A DNA stretch of 64,000 bases from ZC4RG30 sp040508085 (GCA_040508085.1 JBEVNO010000072.1:35562-99561), one strand, 5' to 3'. Positions 1 to 8,948 are shown, counted from the stretch's first letter. Notes: generated from the letters alone by a model not told the origin. Translations and numbers: made by a program.

Positions 1-8
1 TGTCACAT

Positions 9-25
9 CTCCCGTCGGGCGGGAG
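9..25 (+). promoter_or_regulatory. 5'-UTR stem-loop ahead of the OmpA gene
   Basis: CTCCCG (9-14) pairs perfectly with CGGGAG (20-25) over a 5-nt loop, ending about ten bases before the Shine-Dalgarno AAGGAAGG (36-43). Stem-loops at the 5' end of ompA messages are known to protect them from decay in E. coli. Whether this one is at the transcript start cannot be seen, because the promoter lies outside the window. Confidence 0.4.
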
Positions 26-47
26 CAACAATTTTAAGGAAGGCAGA

Positions 48-1109
48 ATGAAGAAATCCCTGTTGACGCTTGCCGTCTCGGCGGCATTGCTGGGCGGTGC
101 GGCTGCGCACGCCGGCACCGACGTGGGCCAGTGGACCATTGGCGCTGGTGGAATGTGGACCGAAACCGACTCGGATCGCGGCCTCGACGATGGTCCTGGT
201 TACTACTACTCGATTGGCAAGGCCATCAGCGAGAAGTGGGACATGAGCATCAATGGCTTTTCCGGCAACTTCGACGATGTCACCCCAGGGGCCACCTGGG
301 ACCACGAGATCAAGGGCCTGACGCTGGATTTCGCGCGCGTATTCTCGCGTGACGAGATCATCAGCCCCTTCATCGTGTTCGGTGGCGGCCTGGTGGACCA
401 GTTCAAGCCGAACGATCGGGACAAGGAAGTGGCCGCCAAGCTGGGTTTCGGCCTGGTGGGCGACCTGGTGACCTTCGACGGCGGCAGCAAGCTGCAGGCG
501 AAACTGGAATTGGCCGCACGTGGTGCGGTGGGCCGTGGCGTGATCGACAAGGTGGGCACGCTGGGTCTGCAGTTTGCCTTCGGTGGCAGTGCGCCTACTC
601 CGCCTCCCCCGCCGCCGCCGCCGCCGCCGGTTGCAGTTGCGCCGCCGCCGCCCCCGCCGCCGCCGCCGCCGCCGCCGCCGGCTGATACGGACCGCGACGG
701 CGTCATCGACGCCAACGACCGCTGCCCGAACACGCCGGCCGGCGACCGCGTCGATGCCGTGGGTTGCAGCCTGACCATCCGCCTTGAAGTGTTCTTCGAT
801 TACGACAAGGCCGTGATCAAGCCGGAGGCCTACCCGGAACTGGACCGCGTGGTCGAGTTCATGACCAACACGGTGCCGACCTCTACCGGCGTTGTGGAAG
901 GTCATACGGATACCGTGGGTTCCGACGCCTACAACCTGAAGCTGTCGCAGCGCCGCGCTGATGCCGTGCTGAAGTACCTGGTCGGCAAGGGCATCCCGGC
1001 CTCGCGCCTGAGCGCCACGGGCTTCGGCGAGACTTCCCCGGTGGCTGACAACAGCACCGCCGAGGGTCGCGCGCTGAACCGCCGCGTGGTGATGCGCCGG
1101 ACGAACTGA
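48..1109 (+). CDS. OmpA family outer-membrane protein, peptidoglycan-anchored
   Basis: A 353-residue outer-membrane protein that would tie the outer membrane to the cell wall. Residues 1-22 are a signal peptide ending A-H-A. Residues 23 to about 182 are glycine- and aromatic-rich and fit an eight-strand beta-barrel. Residues 183-212 are a linker with two long proline runs. Residues 213-240 form a calcium-binding thrombospondin type 3-like segment (DTDRDG...). Residues from about 243 are the OmpA C-terminal domain, with GHTDTVGS and LSQRRADAV, which carry the Asp and Arg that bind diaminopimelate. The start is set by AAGGAAGG five bases upstream. The gene stands alone and ends in two hairpins. 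Family assignment is secure; the barrel strand count is inferred. Confidence 0.95.
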   Translation: MKKSLLTLAVSAALLGGAAAHAGTDVGQWTIGAGGMWTETDSDRGLDDGPGYYYSIGKAISEKWDMSINGFSGNFDDVTPGATWDHEIKGLTLDFARVFSRDEIISPFIVFGGGLVDQFKPNDRDKEVAAKLGFGLVGDLVTFDGGSKLQAKLELAARGAVGRGVIDKVGTLGLQFAFGGSAPTPPPPPPPPPPVAVAPPPPPPPPPPPPPADTDRDGVIDANDRCPNTPAGDRVDAVGCSLTIRLEVFFDYDKAVIKPEAYPELDRVVEFMTNTVPTSTGVVEGHTDTVGSDAYNLKLSQRRADAVLKYLVGKGIPASRLSATGFGETSPVADNSTAEGRALNRRVVMRRTN

Positions 1110-1121
1110 GTCCAGCGCACA

Positions 1122-1144
1122 GGCCACGGGCTTGCGCCGTGGCC
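1122..1144 (+). other. Stem-loop just after the OmpA gene
   Basis: GGCCACGG (1122-1129) pairs with CCGTGGCC (1137-1144) over a 7-nt loop and is followed by TCTTT. It sits 12 bases after the stop codon, ahead of a stronger terminator, and may stabilise the 3' end or act as a first weak terminator. Confidence 0.5.
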
Positions 1145-1154
1145 TCTTTGAACA

Positions 1155-1186
1155 AGGCCCGGGAGCTCACGCTCCCGGGCCTTTTT
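1155..1186 (+). terminator. Rho-independent terminator of the OmpA gene
   Basis: A perfect 12-bp stem, AGGCCCGGGAGC (1155-1166) with GCTCCCGGGCCT (1171-1182), closes a TCAC loop and runs into TTTTT. This is a textbook intrinsic terminator on the plus strand. Confidence 0.9.
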
Positions 1187-1226
1187 CATGCCCCAGGCAT
1201 TGCTGCTCGCGGTCAATGAATGCCAC

Positions 1227-1257
1227 AAAAAACAAACCCCGCCGAAGCGGGGTTTGT
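1227..1257 (-). terminator. Rho-independent terminator of the Oar-like receptor gene
   Basis: An 11-bp perfect stem, ACAAACCCCGC (1232-1242) with GCGGGGTTTGT (1247-1257), has a CGAA tetraloop. On the minus strand it is followed by a run of six T. It ends the receptor transcript arriving from the right, 30 bases past the stop codon. Confidence 0.9.
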
Positions 1258-1286
1258 CAGGTCAGGAAGGCCCTGCGGGCCCGGTC

Positions 1287-4200
1287 TTATTCCCCCGAAC
1301 CCCAGTCGTAACGCACCGTGAAGCGCACGCTGCGCGGGGCGTTGTAGCTCAGGATCTTCTGGTAGGAGTGGTACGGAACCCCCAGGGCGGATTCCGCATC
1401 TTCCATCCGGCTCTGCACTTCCTTGGTGTCGAAGACGTTGAACACGTCCACGCCGAACTGCAGCTGGTTCTTCATGAAGTTCGGCGCGTAACGCACGCCC
1501 AGATCCAGAGTCGTCGTCCACGGCAGGCGGCCCAGGGAACCGCGCTCCGCCAGCACGCCATCCACGTAGTGGTAGTACGGACCGTTGTAGGCCACGAAGT
1601 TGTCGTGGATGTAGGTCGGCGTCAGCTCCGCAGCGGGCACGCCGCCGGGGATTGTCGACACCGGCAGCACGCCCTCTCCGCCGTAGAAGCCAATCGGCGA
1701 CCGCGGACGGCCCGACATGGAAACCACGGTGGCCGACACGCGCCACTCTGCCGAGAGCTCGTAGAAGCCCATCGCCTTGATCTGGTGGCGGCGATCATTC
1801 GGCAGCACGCCGTCCGAGCCGACCATCAGCTCGGGCGAATCCCAGTTGGCCGTCACGGCGACGTCCGCCTGGCCGCTGTCGGAGTACAGCATGCCTTCGG
1901 CATTACCCGTGCTCTTGGACAGCGTGTAGTCGAGCTTGCCGTACCAGCCGTTCTGCAGCGGATGCTCCACGAACAGGTCCACGCCCTTGTAGATGCGCTT
2001 GAGTTTCGGCAGGCCCCACTGCGCCGCAGTGATGTTGGCCAGCACCGCCTCGCCCGTCACCGGATCCGAGAAGCGGATGACGTTGTCCTCGCCCGGGTTG
2101 ATGATCCGGCACTGCGCGAGCTGGGTCCAGTATTCCTCGGCGCGGTCGTCCAGGCCGTTCGGAACCGCATCACCCGAACCATCCACCACGCTGAAGGCGT
2201 CCACTCCGCTGCCGCGACCGTTCGCCACGGCCCAGTTGTAAGCCGGGCGACCATCGCAGTTGTCGTCCAGCTGGCTCTTCAGCGTGCGGTACGTGAACCG
2301 CGCGCCGGCCCTCAGGCCCTCGTACACCGAGCCCTCAAGACCGAAGGTCAGCTCGTCCTGGAAGTAGGGCTTCAGGTTCTGCGCCGCGGCGGCCAGCGGG
2401 TCACGCGCCTGGCCGTACTCCTGGTTCGGGGAATACGGGCCACTGCCCAGCGGCACCAGGCCAGTCGGCGCCGAGGTGGTGGGGTCGATACCCGTGAAGC
2501 GGAAGAACTCGTCCGTGTTGAGCGAGCCACCCACCTGGCGGAACGCGAGGTTCAGCGGAATGGCGAGGTGGTAGCGGCCCGCATTGGCAAACGCGCGCAG
2601 CCGCGAGTTGCCCAGCACATCCCAGCTCACGCCGATGCGCGGTGCCCACTGGTTCGTCTGGTCGAGGAACACGACCTTGTCCGAGTTGTAGTTCTTGAAG
2701 TTCTCGTTGCGCAGGCCGAGCGACAGCAGCACGGTGTCGCTGAGCTGCCAGCGGTCTTCGATGAAGTACGCGAACTGGTCGGTGGTGAATACGCCGCCGT
2801 TGGAAGAGACCGAACGGGTCACGTAATCGCCATTGCCACCCGGGCCCACGGCGCCGCCGGCACCGTCAATGGGCAGGTTGGCGTTGGCAACGCCGACCGT
2901 CTCGTAAGACCAGAAGTAGCCGGGGCCGGTCGTGATAGTGCCGTCCTGCACTTCCAGATCCTGAACGTCGTAGCCGATGCGGAAGTCGTGTGCGCCGGCG
3001 ATCCACTCGAGGTCGAAGCGGTAGCCGTTGGACTTGTCGTAGGCTTCCGGATCGGAGAGCGTGGCATACGAACCGTAGAACAGCGGCGCACCGCTGCTGC
3101 GGTTGTCGCGCACCGCCGTGATGGTGTCGTCGTAGCCGTACGGAACGATCGAGTGCTTGTTCTTCTGCTGACCGTAGAGGGCGGTGAAGATCAGGTTCTC
3201 GGTGATCGTGCCGGTGTACTTCGCGATGTACAGCTCGCCACCATCCTCGAAGTCGAAACCACCGTTCTGGTTGGTGCCCTTGGTGAGCTGCGCCAGACCG
3301 CGGTCGGGGTTCGTGGCGGCGGTCGGCACTGCCGTTCCGCCCGGATAGTAGTAGCCGTACTGCTTGCGGGTTTCCTTGCGGACGTCCGAGATGGCAGTCA
3401 GCTCCAGCAGCTGGCCTTCGGCGAAGTTGTAGTCAATCTTGGCCAGCCAGCGAGGCACTTCGATATCACGGTCGTGCCAGCCGTTGGGGCCGTCGGTAGC
3501 GGCGGTGCCGCGACCTGAGAAGTTCGCCGGCCCTTCCACCTTGCGCTTCTCGAATTCGCCGTTCACGAAGAAGAACAGCTTGTCTTCGATGATGGGGCCG
3601 CCCGCATACAGGCTGTAGAGGGTGCTGGTGGTGTTGCGCCTGGAGCCCTGGTTCCACAGCGTGTTGTCACGCGAAGTACCGTTGGCCGGGTAGTAGATAT
3701 CCGGGTTGTCTTCCGTGAGGCCGGAGGGCGTGTAGGTGACCTGGCCACCGGCAACCCAGTTGTTTGAGCCGCTCTTGGTGACGATGTTCACCACACCGCC
3801 GGTCGAGCGGCCGAATTCCGCGCCGTAACCGCCGGTGAGCAGCTGGTACTGCGAGATGCCATCGAAGGGCAGCGACGAGGAGCCCAGGCCCTTGATCGGG
3901 TCCGTGACGGCATAGCCGTTGATGTAGAACGCATTCTCGTTGGCGCCCGAGCCGCCGAACGAGGCCGAGGGAGTGCCACGGTTGCTGTTGTAGCGGGAAT
4001 CGCCGCGCACTGTGCCGGGAGCCAGCAGCGCGACCTCCTCGATGCTCTGCCTCACCGAGATCTTCGACAGATCTTCCGACGTGAAGACGGTGCGCGTGTC
4101 GGTGGCGGAAACGTCGATCGACGTGCTGGTGCCGGCGATCAGCGCTTCATCCAGCACCTCATCACCGAAGGTGACCTGGCTGCCGGCGCCGATGGCCACC

Positions 4201-4493
4201 ATCACATTGTCTTTGGACTCAACCGTGTTGTCGGCCTTCTGCAGCTCGACCTTGTAGTTGCCCACCGGCAGGGCGGGCACCTGGAATCGACCGGCGCCAT
4301 CCACCGTCGCGGTGCGCGAAACGCCGGTGGCGGTATTGGTGATGACTACTTTGCCCGGTTCGCTGGACGTACCGAAAATCGTGCCTACCGCATTCGATTG
4401 CGCCAGGGCCGCAGCGGAAATGACCAGTGCAACCGAGGCGGCGACGGAGCGCTGCCACGGCAGGCGCCGGCGGGTGTTACCAGACTTGTTCAT
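1287..4493 (-). CDS. Oar-like TonB-dependent receptor with N-terminal carboxypeptidase-regulatory domain
   Basis: A 1068-residue outer-membrane receptor. Residues 1-32 are a signal peptide (ends ALAQ). Residues about 35-95 are a carboxypeptidase-regulatory-like beta-sandwich (VDGAGRFQVPALPVGNYKVE). About 130-245 is the plug, with FYINGYAVTDP and GRSTGGVVNIVTKSGSN. The rest is a beta-barrel ending in an aromatic-rich strand. Length and architecture match the Oar-like receptors common in Xanthomonadales and myxobacteria, often linked to peptide or polymer uptake or to adhesion. No cognate ExbB/TonB genes and no substrate genes adjoin it, so its ligand cannot be told. It has its own terminator and a near-palindromic site about 110 bases upstream. 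Confidence 0.92.
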   Translation of the reverse strand: MNKSGNTRRRLPWQRSVAASVALVISAAALAQSNAVGTIFGTSSEPGKVVITNTATGVSRTATVDGAGRFQVPALPVGNYKVELQKADNTVESKDNVMVAIGAGSQVTFGDEVLDEALIAGTSTSIDVSATDTRTVFTSEDLSKISVRQSIEEVALLAPGTVRGDSRYNSNRGTPSASFGGSGANENAFYINGYAVTDPIKGLGSSSLPFDGISQYQLLTGGYGAEFGRSTGGVVNIVTKSGSNNWVAGGQVTYTPSGLTEDNPDIYYPANGTSRDNTLWNQGSRRNTTSTLYSLYAGGPIIEDKLFFFVNGEFEKRKVEGPANFSGRGTAATDGPNGWHDRDIEVPRWLAKIDYNFAEGQLLELTAISDVRKETRKQYGYYYPGGTAVPTAATNPDRGLAQLTKGTNQNGGFDFEDGGELYIAKYTGTITENLIFTALYGQQKNKHSIVPYGYDDTITAVRDNRSSGAPLFYGSYATLSDPEAYDKSNGYRFDLEWIAGAHDFRIGYDVQDLEVQDGTITTGPGYFWSYETVGVANANLPIDGAGGAVGPGGNGDYVTRSVSSNGGVFTTDQFAYFIEDRWQLSDTVLLSLGLRNENFKNYNSDKVVFLDQTNQWAPRIGVSWDVLGNSRLRAFANAGRYHLAIPLNLAFRQVGGSLNTDEFFRFTGIDPTTSAPTGLVPLGSGPYSPNQEYGQARDPLAAAAQNLKPYFQDELTFGLEGSVYEGLRAGARFTYRTLKSQLDDNCDGRPAYNWAVANGRGSGVDAFSVVDGSGDAVPNGLDDRAEEYWTQLAQCRIINPGEDNVIRFSDPVTGEAVLANITAAQWGLPKLKRIYKGVDLFVEHPLQNGWYGKLDYTLSKSTGNAEGMLYSDSGQADVAVTANWDSPELMVGSDGVLPNDRRHQIKAMGFYELSAEWRVSATVVSMSGRPRSPIGFYGGEGVLPVSTIPGGVPAAELTPTYIHDNFVAYNGPYYHYVDGVLAERGSLGRLPWTTTLDLGVRYAPNFMKNQLQFGVDVFNVFDTKEVQSRMEDAESALGVPYHSYQKILSYNAPRSVRFTVRYDWGSGE

Positions 4494-4603
4494 TCAGTTC
4501 ATCCCTAAGGTTGGTTGGGGAGCAATGCACGGCACACCTTTGTGAAGGCATTGCAGTGGCTGAAGAATAGTTAACAGAGGCGTAAGAAAACAAGAAAAAA
4601 TGC

Positions 4604-4619
4604 GTTGCATCGACGCAAC
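4604..4619. promoter_or_regulatory. Near-palindromic candidate operator upstream of the Oar-like receptor
   Basis: GTTGCATCGACGCAAC is a 16-bp palindrome centred on TCGA with one mismatched pair, in the leader of the minus-strand receptor gene. Its form resembles LacI/GntR-type operators, but no regulator gene is adjacent. The rest of 4494-4762 is AT-richer leader DNA in which I see no gene. Confidence 0.35.
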
Positions 4620-4762
4620 AGCCATTCAGTGGCGAGGGAGGCGGCCCGGTAACGCGGGCGGCTAAAGCCTGAAAATCCAGCGCCGGAGCGATGTCGGCGC
4701 GGACCGACGCGGGCACTTGGTTTGTGGTGCAAACTACCCAGCCCGGGCAGTTTACCGGCCCG

Positions 4763-4930
4763 CTAGTCGCGCCGGTGTTCGGCAGCCGAACTGCAGGTAG
4801 AGCAGCCGTCCGCCGGGGCCTGGGGCTTGCTGCGCCGGAATATCGAACGCCCGCGGAGATTGCGCCAGGCCGCCCACGCGGCTACAGCCGCGGCGATGAA
4901 CACCAGAATATGCTGCACCGTGTCATTCAT
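4763..4930 (-). CDS. FeoB-associated Cys-rich membrane protein
   Basis: A 55-residue protein starting MNDTVQHILVF. It has one N-terminal membrane segment (about residues 5-22), a basic stretch (RNLRGRSIFRRS) and a C-terminal C-S-T-C pair. This matches the small Cys-rich proteins that follow feoB in many proteobacteria; their role is unproven, and a metal-binding or maturation aid for the FeoB channel is often assumed. Its ATG overlaps the feoB stop (ATGA, 4927-4930), so translation is probably coupled. A longer in-frame reading upstream exists but lies inside feoB and is not credible. Confidence 0.85.
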   Translation of the reverse strand: MNDTVQHILVFIAAAVAAWAAWRNLRGRSIFRRSKPQAPADGCSTCSSAAEHRRD

Positions 4931-6816
4931 GCCAGCACCGCCTTGGCCACGTGATACGTCAGGAACGATGCTGCGTACGCCATGGCAAACAGGTATCCCA
5001 GGGTAATCAGAGGATAGCGCCAGGAATTGGTTTCCCGCTTGATGGTGGCGATGGTGGAAAGGCACTGCGGCGCGTAGATGTACCAGGCCAGCAGCGACAG
5101 GGCCGTCGGCAGGCTCCAGCTGGCGGCGATCAGCGGTGCCAGCGCCACATCCACATTATCGGCGGCGGCGGAAAGCGCATACACGGTGCCCAGCGCACCC
5201 ACCGCCACCTCGCGTGCGGCCAGCCCCGGCACCAGCGCGATCGAGATCTGCCAGTTGAACCCGATGGGCGCGAACACGTACTCCAGCAAGCGGCCGAGCA
5301 TGCCGGCGAAGCTGTACTCGATGGGCAGGCCGGTAGCGCCGGCCGGTGGCCCGGGGTAGGTGCTGAGGAACCACAACACCACCATCAGGGCCAGGATGAT
5401 GCCGCCCACCCGCGTCAGGAAGATCTTGGCCCGCTCCCACAGGCCGATGACGAGGTTGCGCAGGTTGGGCCAGCGGTATTCGGGCAGCTCCATCATCAGC
5501 GGGTGGTAGCTGGACCGCAGCGTGAAGCGCTTCATCACGAACGCCACCGCCAGCGCCGACAGCACCCCGATGGCATACAGCGCGAACATCACCAGCCCCT
5601 GCAGGTTGAACACACCGACAGCGCGCGCCGGAATGAAGGCGCCGATGATCAGGGCGTACACCGGCAGCCGCGCCGAGCAGGTCATCAGCGGCGCCAGCAG
5701 GATGGTGGCCAGCCGGTCGCGCAGGTTGGGAATGGTGCGCGCGGCCATGATGCCGGGGATGGCGCAGGCGAACGACGACAGCAGCGGAATGAAGGCCCGC
5801 CCCGACAGGCCCACCCCACCCATCAGGCGATCCAGCAGGAAGGCGGCGCGCGGCAGATAGCCGGAATCCTCCAGCAGCAGGATGAAGAAGAACAGGATCA
5901 GGATCTGCGGCAGGAAGATCACCACGCTGCCCAGGCCCGCGATCACGCCATCCACCAGCAGGCTGCGAACCGGGCCATCCGGCAGTGCCGCGCGCAGCCA
6001 TTCACCTAGCGCGCCGGCACCGGCATCGATGAGATCCATGGGCAGAGCGGCCCAGCTGAATACGGCCTGGAACATCAGGAACAGCACCGCCGCCAGCAGC
6101 GCCGGACCCGCCACCGGGTGCATGACCACGGCATCGATGCGCGCCAGCGCCTGCGTGCGCAGCGGTTCGCGATATCCGATGTGGGTCAGGATGCGGCGCA
6201 CCTCGCGCTGCGTGGCCTCCACCTGCTCGCGCCCCAGCGCCGTCCAACCGGGGGTCGCCACCGGCTCGCCATGGGTGAAACCGGCCAGCTGCGCCAGCAG
6301 CTGCCGCTCGCCGCCGGACTGAACGGCCACGGTCTCCACCACCGGGCAGCCGAGTTCAGCAGACAGGCGTGCGGCATCCACGTTCATGCCGCGCTTGCGC
6401 GCGATGTCGCTGAGGTTCAACGCCACGATCATGGGGCGGCCGAGGCGCAGCAGCTCCAGCGACAGCCGCAGGCCGAGCCGCAGGTTGGTCGCATCCACCA
6501 CGTTGACGATCAGATCCGGCGGCGGCTCGCCACGCAGGCGGCCCAGCACCACGTCGCGCGCGATGGCTTCGTCCAGCGTGGTGGCGGCCAGGCTGTAGGT
6601 ACCGGGCAGGTCCAGCACCCGGTACTCGCGCCCGGCAGCGCTGTCCTCGCAAACGCCTTCCTTGCGTTCCACGGTCACGCCGGCATAGTTCGCCACCTTC
6701 TGGCGGCTGCCGGTCAGGCGGTTGAACAGCGCCGTCTTGCCGCAATTCGGCACCCCCACCAGTGCCACGCGCAGCTGCGGCTCCGGCGCCGCCGCCGCGG
6801 CCGGTACGGCGCTCAT
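4927..6816 (-). CDS. feoB: Ferrous iron transport protein B
   Basis: A 629-residue inner-membrane Fe(II) transporter with an N-terminal GTPase. The G1 loop GVPNCGKT is at residues 21-28, a DLPGTYSL switch follows, and NLSD is the G4 specificity motif. After a helical spacer come the paired Gate/nucleoside-recognition membrane domains (from about residue 250) with the conserved Cys in SFACAIPG. It is shorter than E. coli FeoB, as is usual in Xanthomonadales. It overlaps feoA by 4 bases (ATGA) upstream and the small Cys-rich gene downstream, forming a tight feoA-feoB-feo(Cys) operon. Confidence 0.97.
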   Translation of the reverse strand: MSAVPAAAAAPEPQLRVALVGVPNCGKTALFNRLTGSRQKVANYAGVTVERKEGVCEDSAAGREYRVLDLPGTYSLAATTLDEAIARDVVLGRLRGEPPPDLIVNVVDATNLRLGLRLSLELLRLGRPMIVALNLSDIARKRGMNVDAARLSAELGCPVVETVAVQSGGERQLLAQLAGFTHGEPVATPGWTALGREQVEATQREVRRILTHIGYREPLRTQALARIDAVVMHPVAGPALLAAVLFLMFQAVFSWAALPMDLIDAGAGALGEWLRAALPDGPVRSLLVDGVIAGLGSVVIFLPQILILFFFILLLEDSGYLPRAAFLLDRLMGGVGLSGRAFIPLLSSFACAIPGIMAARTIPNLRDRLATILLAPLMTCSARLPVYALIIGAFIPARAVGVFNLQGLVMFALYAIGVLSALAVAFVMKRFTLRSSYHPLMMELPEYRWPNLRNLVIGLWERAKIFLTRVGGIILALMVVLWFLSTYPGPPAGATGLPIEYSFAGMLGRLLEYVFAPIGFNWQISIALVPGLAAREVAVGALGTVYALSAAADNVDVALAPLIAASWSLPTALSLLAWYIYAPQCLSTIATIKRETNSWRYPLITLGYLFAMAYAASFLTYHVAKAVLA

Positions 6817-7115
6817 CGGGGCGCCGTCCGCACCATCACCGCCTGGGCCTCCCGGCGCCGCAACGCGAAGCAGCTGCCGCCGATGCGCACCGCGATGGGG
6901 TCACCGCCGGGCCTGGATTCGGCAATGATCTCGAACGCCTCCCCCGCCACGAAGCCCAGCTCGATCAGGCGCATCACGATGGTCCCACCCGCCTCGTCGC
7001 CCAGCACCGCATCATCGTCGCGCACGCCCGCGACCCAGCCACGCGCGCCCTTGTGCAGGCCTGCCAGGGAAACGCTGGACTCGAAATCAGGGGCCGGAAC
7101 GGCGGTTGGGGACAT
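6813..7115 (-). CDS. feoA: Ferrous iron transport protein A
   Basis: A 100-residue SH3-like cytoplasmic protein that supports FeoB. Recognisable features are L-x-E-L-G-F-V-A-G (here RLIELGFVAGEAFE), a hydrophobic core and the end segment IAVRIGGSCFALRRREA. I start it at the ATG at 7115 (MSPTAV...). A TTG nine codons earlier would give a longer N terminus but would fall inside the putative Fur site. It is first in the feo operon. Confidence 0.9.
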   Translation of the reverse strand: MSPTAVPAPDFESSVSLAGLHKGARGWVAGVRDDDAVLGDEAGGTIVMRLIELGFVAGEAFEIIAESRPGGDPIAVRIGGSCFALRRREAQAVMVRTAPR

Positions 7116-7124
7116 GGGTGTCTG

Positions 7125-7143
7125 AATGAGAATTGATTGCAAT
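7125..7143. promoter_or_regulatory. Candidate Fur box of the feo operon
   Basis: The AT-rich stretch AATGAGAATTGATTGCAAT lies just upstream of feoA. Its first half, TGAGAAT, is a clean Fur half-site; the second half is degenerate. Iron-Fur repression of feo operons is well established, so position and context support the call more than the motif score does. Confidence 0.45.
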
Positions 7144-7188
7144 AAGATACCCGATTAGCCGGATCGGGACGACCCGGCCAAGGGGTGC

Positions 7189-8205
7189 TCAGCCCTGCAG
7201 GATGGCTGCGGCCTGGTCGACCTCGTCGGCGCTGCCCAGGATCACGGTGGTGCGCTGGTGGATCTGGGTGGGCTGCACCTCGAGGATGCGCTGCCCCGGC
7301 GCCGCGATGGCCTTGCCGCCCGCCTGCTCGACCAGGAAGGCCATGGGATTGGCCTCGTACATCAGGCGCAGCTTGCCCTTGGGCGCCTTCTTCGTGGGCG
7401 GGTACATGAACACGCCGCCCTGGATCATGATGCGATGGACGTCGGCCACCATCGCGCCCACGTAGCGGCTGGAGTAGCCGTTCTCCTGCGCCCAGTGCAG
7501 GTAGCGCTGGTAGCCCTCGGGCATGCTCAGGCGGTTGCCCTCGTTCATCGAATAGCACTTGTTCTTCGGGGGGATCTTCATGCCTTCGGCCACGCGCATG
7601 AAGGCGCCGATGGAAGGATCAAGCACGAACATGTCGACACCGTTGCCGATGGTGAGCAGCATCACGGTCGATGAGCCGTAGATCACGTAGCCGGCCGCCA
7701 CCTGGCGCAGCCCGGGCTGCAGCAGTGAATCCTCTATCTTCGTGGAACGGCGGTCCTTGCGCAGGATGCTGAAGATGGTGCCGACGCCGCCGGCGACATC
7801 CAGGTTCGACGAGCCGTCGAGCGGATCGAACATCACGCAGTAACGCGTTGCGCCGTCGTTGTCGTCGCGCAGGATGACCGCCTCGTCATTCTCTTCCGAG
7901 GCCACCACTGCCACGCCCTGCCGGCCGCCGAGGTTGCGCAGCAGGATCTCGTTCGCGATCACGTCCAGCTTCTGCTGTGTTTCGCCCTGCACGTTCTGGC
8001 TGCCGACACTGCCGAGCACGTCTTCGAGGCGCGCGCGGCGCACCTGTGCGGCGATCATCTTGGCGGAGATGGAGATGGCCGACAGCACCCATGAAAGCGT
8101 GCCGGTGGATTCAGGAAAACGCGCCTGCTGCTCCAGGATGTGCGACTGGATGGTGACGATGGGGCGCATGCCGGCGCTACCGGTGGAGTCTGGTTTGGCA
8201 TTCAT
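7189..8205 (-). CDS. fbp: Fructose-1,6-bisphosphatase, class 1
   Basis: A 338-residue cytoplasmic enzyme of gluconeogenesis that hydrolyses fructose 1,6-bisphosphate to fructose 6-phosphate. Visible are the metal-site run VMFDPLDGSSNLD and the substrate-binding YVGAMVADVHRI and KLRLMYEANPMAF. Length equals the usual class 1 enzyme. The chosen ATG (8205, MNAKPDS) is preferred over an upstream in-frame start because the family begins near here and the upstream part would run into the divergent mod promoter region. It is divergent from modBC with 38 bases between starts. Confidence 0.97.
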   Translation of the reverse strand: MNAKPDSTGSAGMRPIVTIQSHILEQQARFPESTGTLSWVLSAISISAKMIAAQVRRARLEDVLGSVGSQNVQGETQQKLDVIANEILLRNLGGRQGVAVVASEENDEAVILRDDNDGATRYCVMFDPLDGSSNLDVAGGVGTIFSILRKDRRSTKIEDSLLQPGLRQVAAGYVIYGSSTVMLLTIGNGVDMFVLDPSIGAFMRVAEGMKIPPKNKCYSMNEGNRLSMPEGYQRYLHWAQENGYSSRYVGAMVADVHRIMIQGGVFMYPPTKKAPKGKLRLMYEANPMAFLVEQAGGKAIAAPGQRILEVQPTQIHQRTTVILGSADEVDQAAAILQG

Positions 8206-8243
8206 ACGGCGATTATGACCCGCAGCGTCTATCCTTGCCGCCC

Positions 8244-8948
8244 ATGTGGCCCTCCCTGTGGCAATTTGGTGAGACCGAACTCGCGGCGCTGCAACTGAGC
8301 CTTTCGGTGGCGCTGCGCGCGGTGGCACTTAACCTAATCCCCGCCATGCTGGTGGCGTGGCTGCTCACACGGCGCCGCTTTCCCGGCCGCACGCTGTTCG
8401 ATGCCGTGGTGCACCTGCCACTGGTGATGCCGCCGGTGGTGATCGGTTACCTGCTGCTGTTGCTGCTCGGCACGCGCGGCCCGCTGGGCGGCTGGTTCGA
8501 CCGCCATTTCGGCCTGCAATTCACCTTCTCCACGCTGGGGGCGGCGGTGGCTACCGCAGTGATGTCGTTTCCATTGATGGTGCGTTCCATCCGCCTGTCG
8601 CTGGAGAACGTTGACCGCGGGCTGGAGGAAGCCGCGCGCACGCTGGGTGCCGGAGCGTGGCGGCGTTTCGGCACCATCACGCTTCCCTTGATGCTGCCCG
8701 GGGTACTGGCGGGCGCAGTCACCGCCTTTGCCGCGGGGCTGGGTGAGTTCGGCGCGGTGATCACGTTCGTTTCGAACATTCCCGGCGAAACGCGCACGCT
8801 GCCGCTGGCGCTCTACACCGCGCTGCAATCCCCGGATGGCGATGCCACCGCTGCACGGCTGGCGCTGCTGTCCTTTTCGCTGGGCCTGGCCGGCCTGCTG
8901 GCTGCGGAGCTGCTGGCGCGCGCGTTGCGGCGCCGGCTGGGCCGGTAG
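8244..8948 (+). CDS. modB: Molybdate ABC transporter permease
   Basis: A 234-residue inner-membrane permease with five to six hydrophobic segments and the cytoplasmic EAA loop that docks on the ATPase (LEEAARTLGAGAWRRFGTI). PPVVIGYLLLLLLG and GEFGAVITFVSNIPGETRTL are typical of ModB. ATG at 8244 is chosen over a TTG three codons earlier. The stop is followed directly by the modC ATG. No modA (binding protein) or modE precedes it; the neighbour upstream is divergent fbp. Confidence 0.93.
   Translation: MWPSLWQFGETELAALQLSLSVALRAVALNLIPAMLVAWLLTRRRFPGRTLFDAVVHLPLVMPPVVIGYLLLLLLGTRGPLGGWFDRHFGLQFTFSTLGAAVATAVMSFPLMVRSIRLSLENVDRGLEEAARTLGAGAWRRFGTITLPLMLPGVLAGAVTAFAAGLGEFGAVITFVSNIPGETRTLPLALYTALQSPDGDATAARLALLSFSLGLAGLLAAELLARALRRRLGR

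Noticed and set aside
597..680. Repeat tract considered as a CRISPR-like or tandem repeat array
   Set aside because: It is a CCG codon run inside the OmpA linker, without spacers.
1188..3518. Long plus-strand open frame opposite the Oar-like receptor
   Set aside because: Its product is low-complexity (R, V, A, H rich) with no domain, while the minus strand encodes a full receptor. It is an antisense by-product of GC-rich codons.
7150..7185. Hairpin between feoA and fbp considered as an fbp terminator
   Set aside because: The stem GCCGG/CCGGC is short and no T-run follows on the minus strand.
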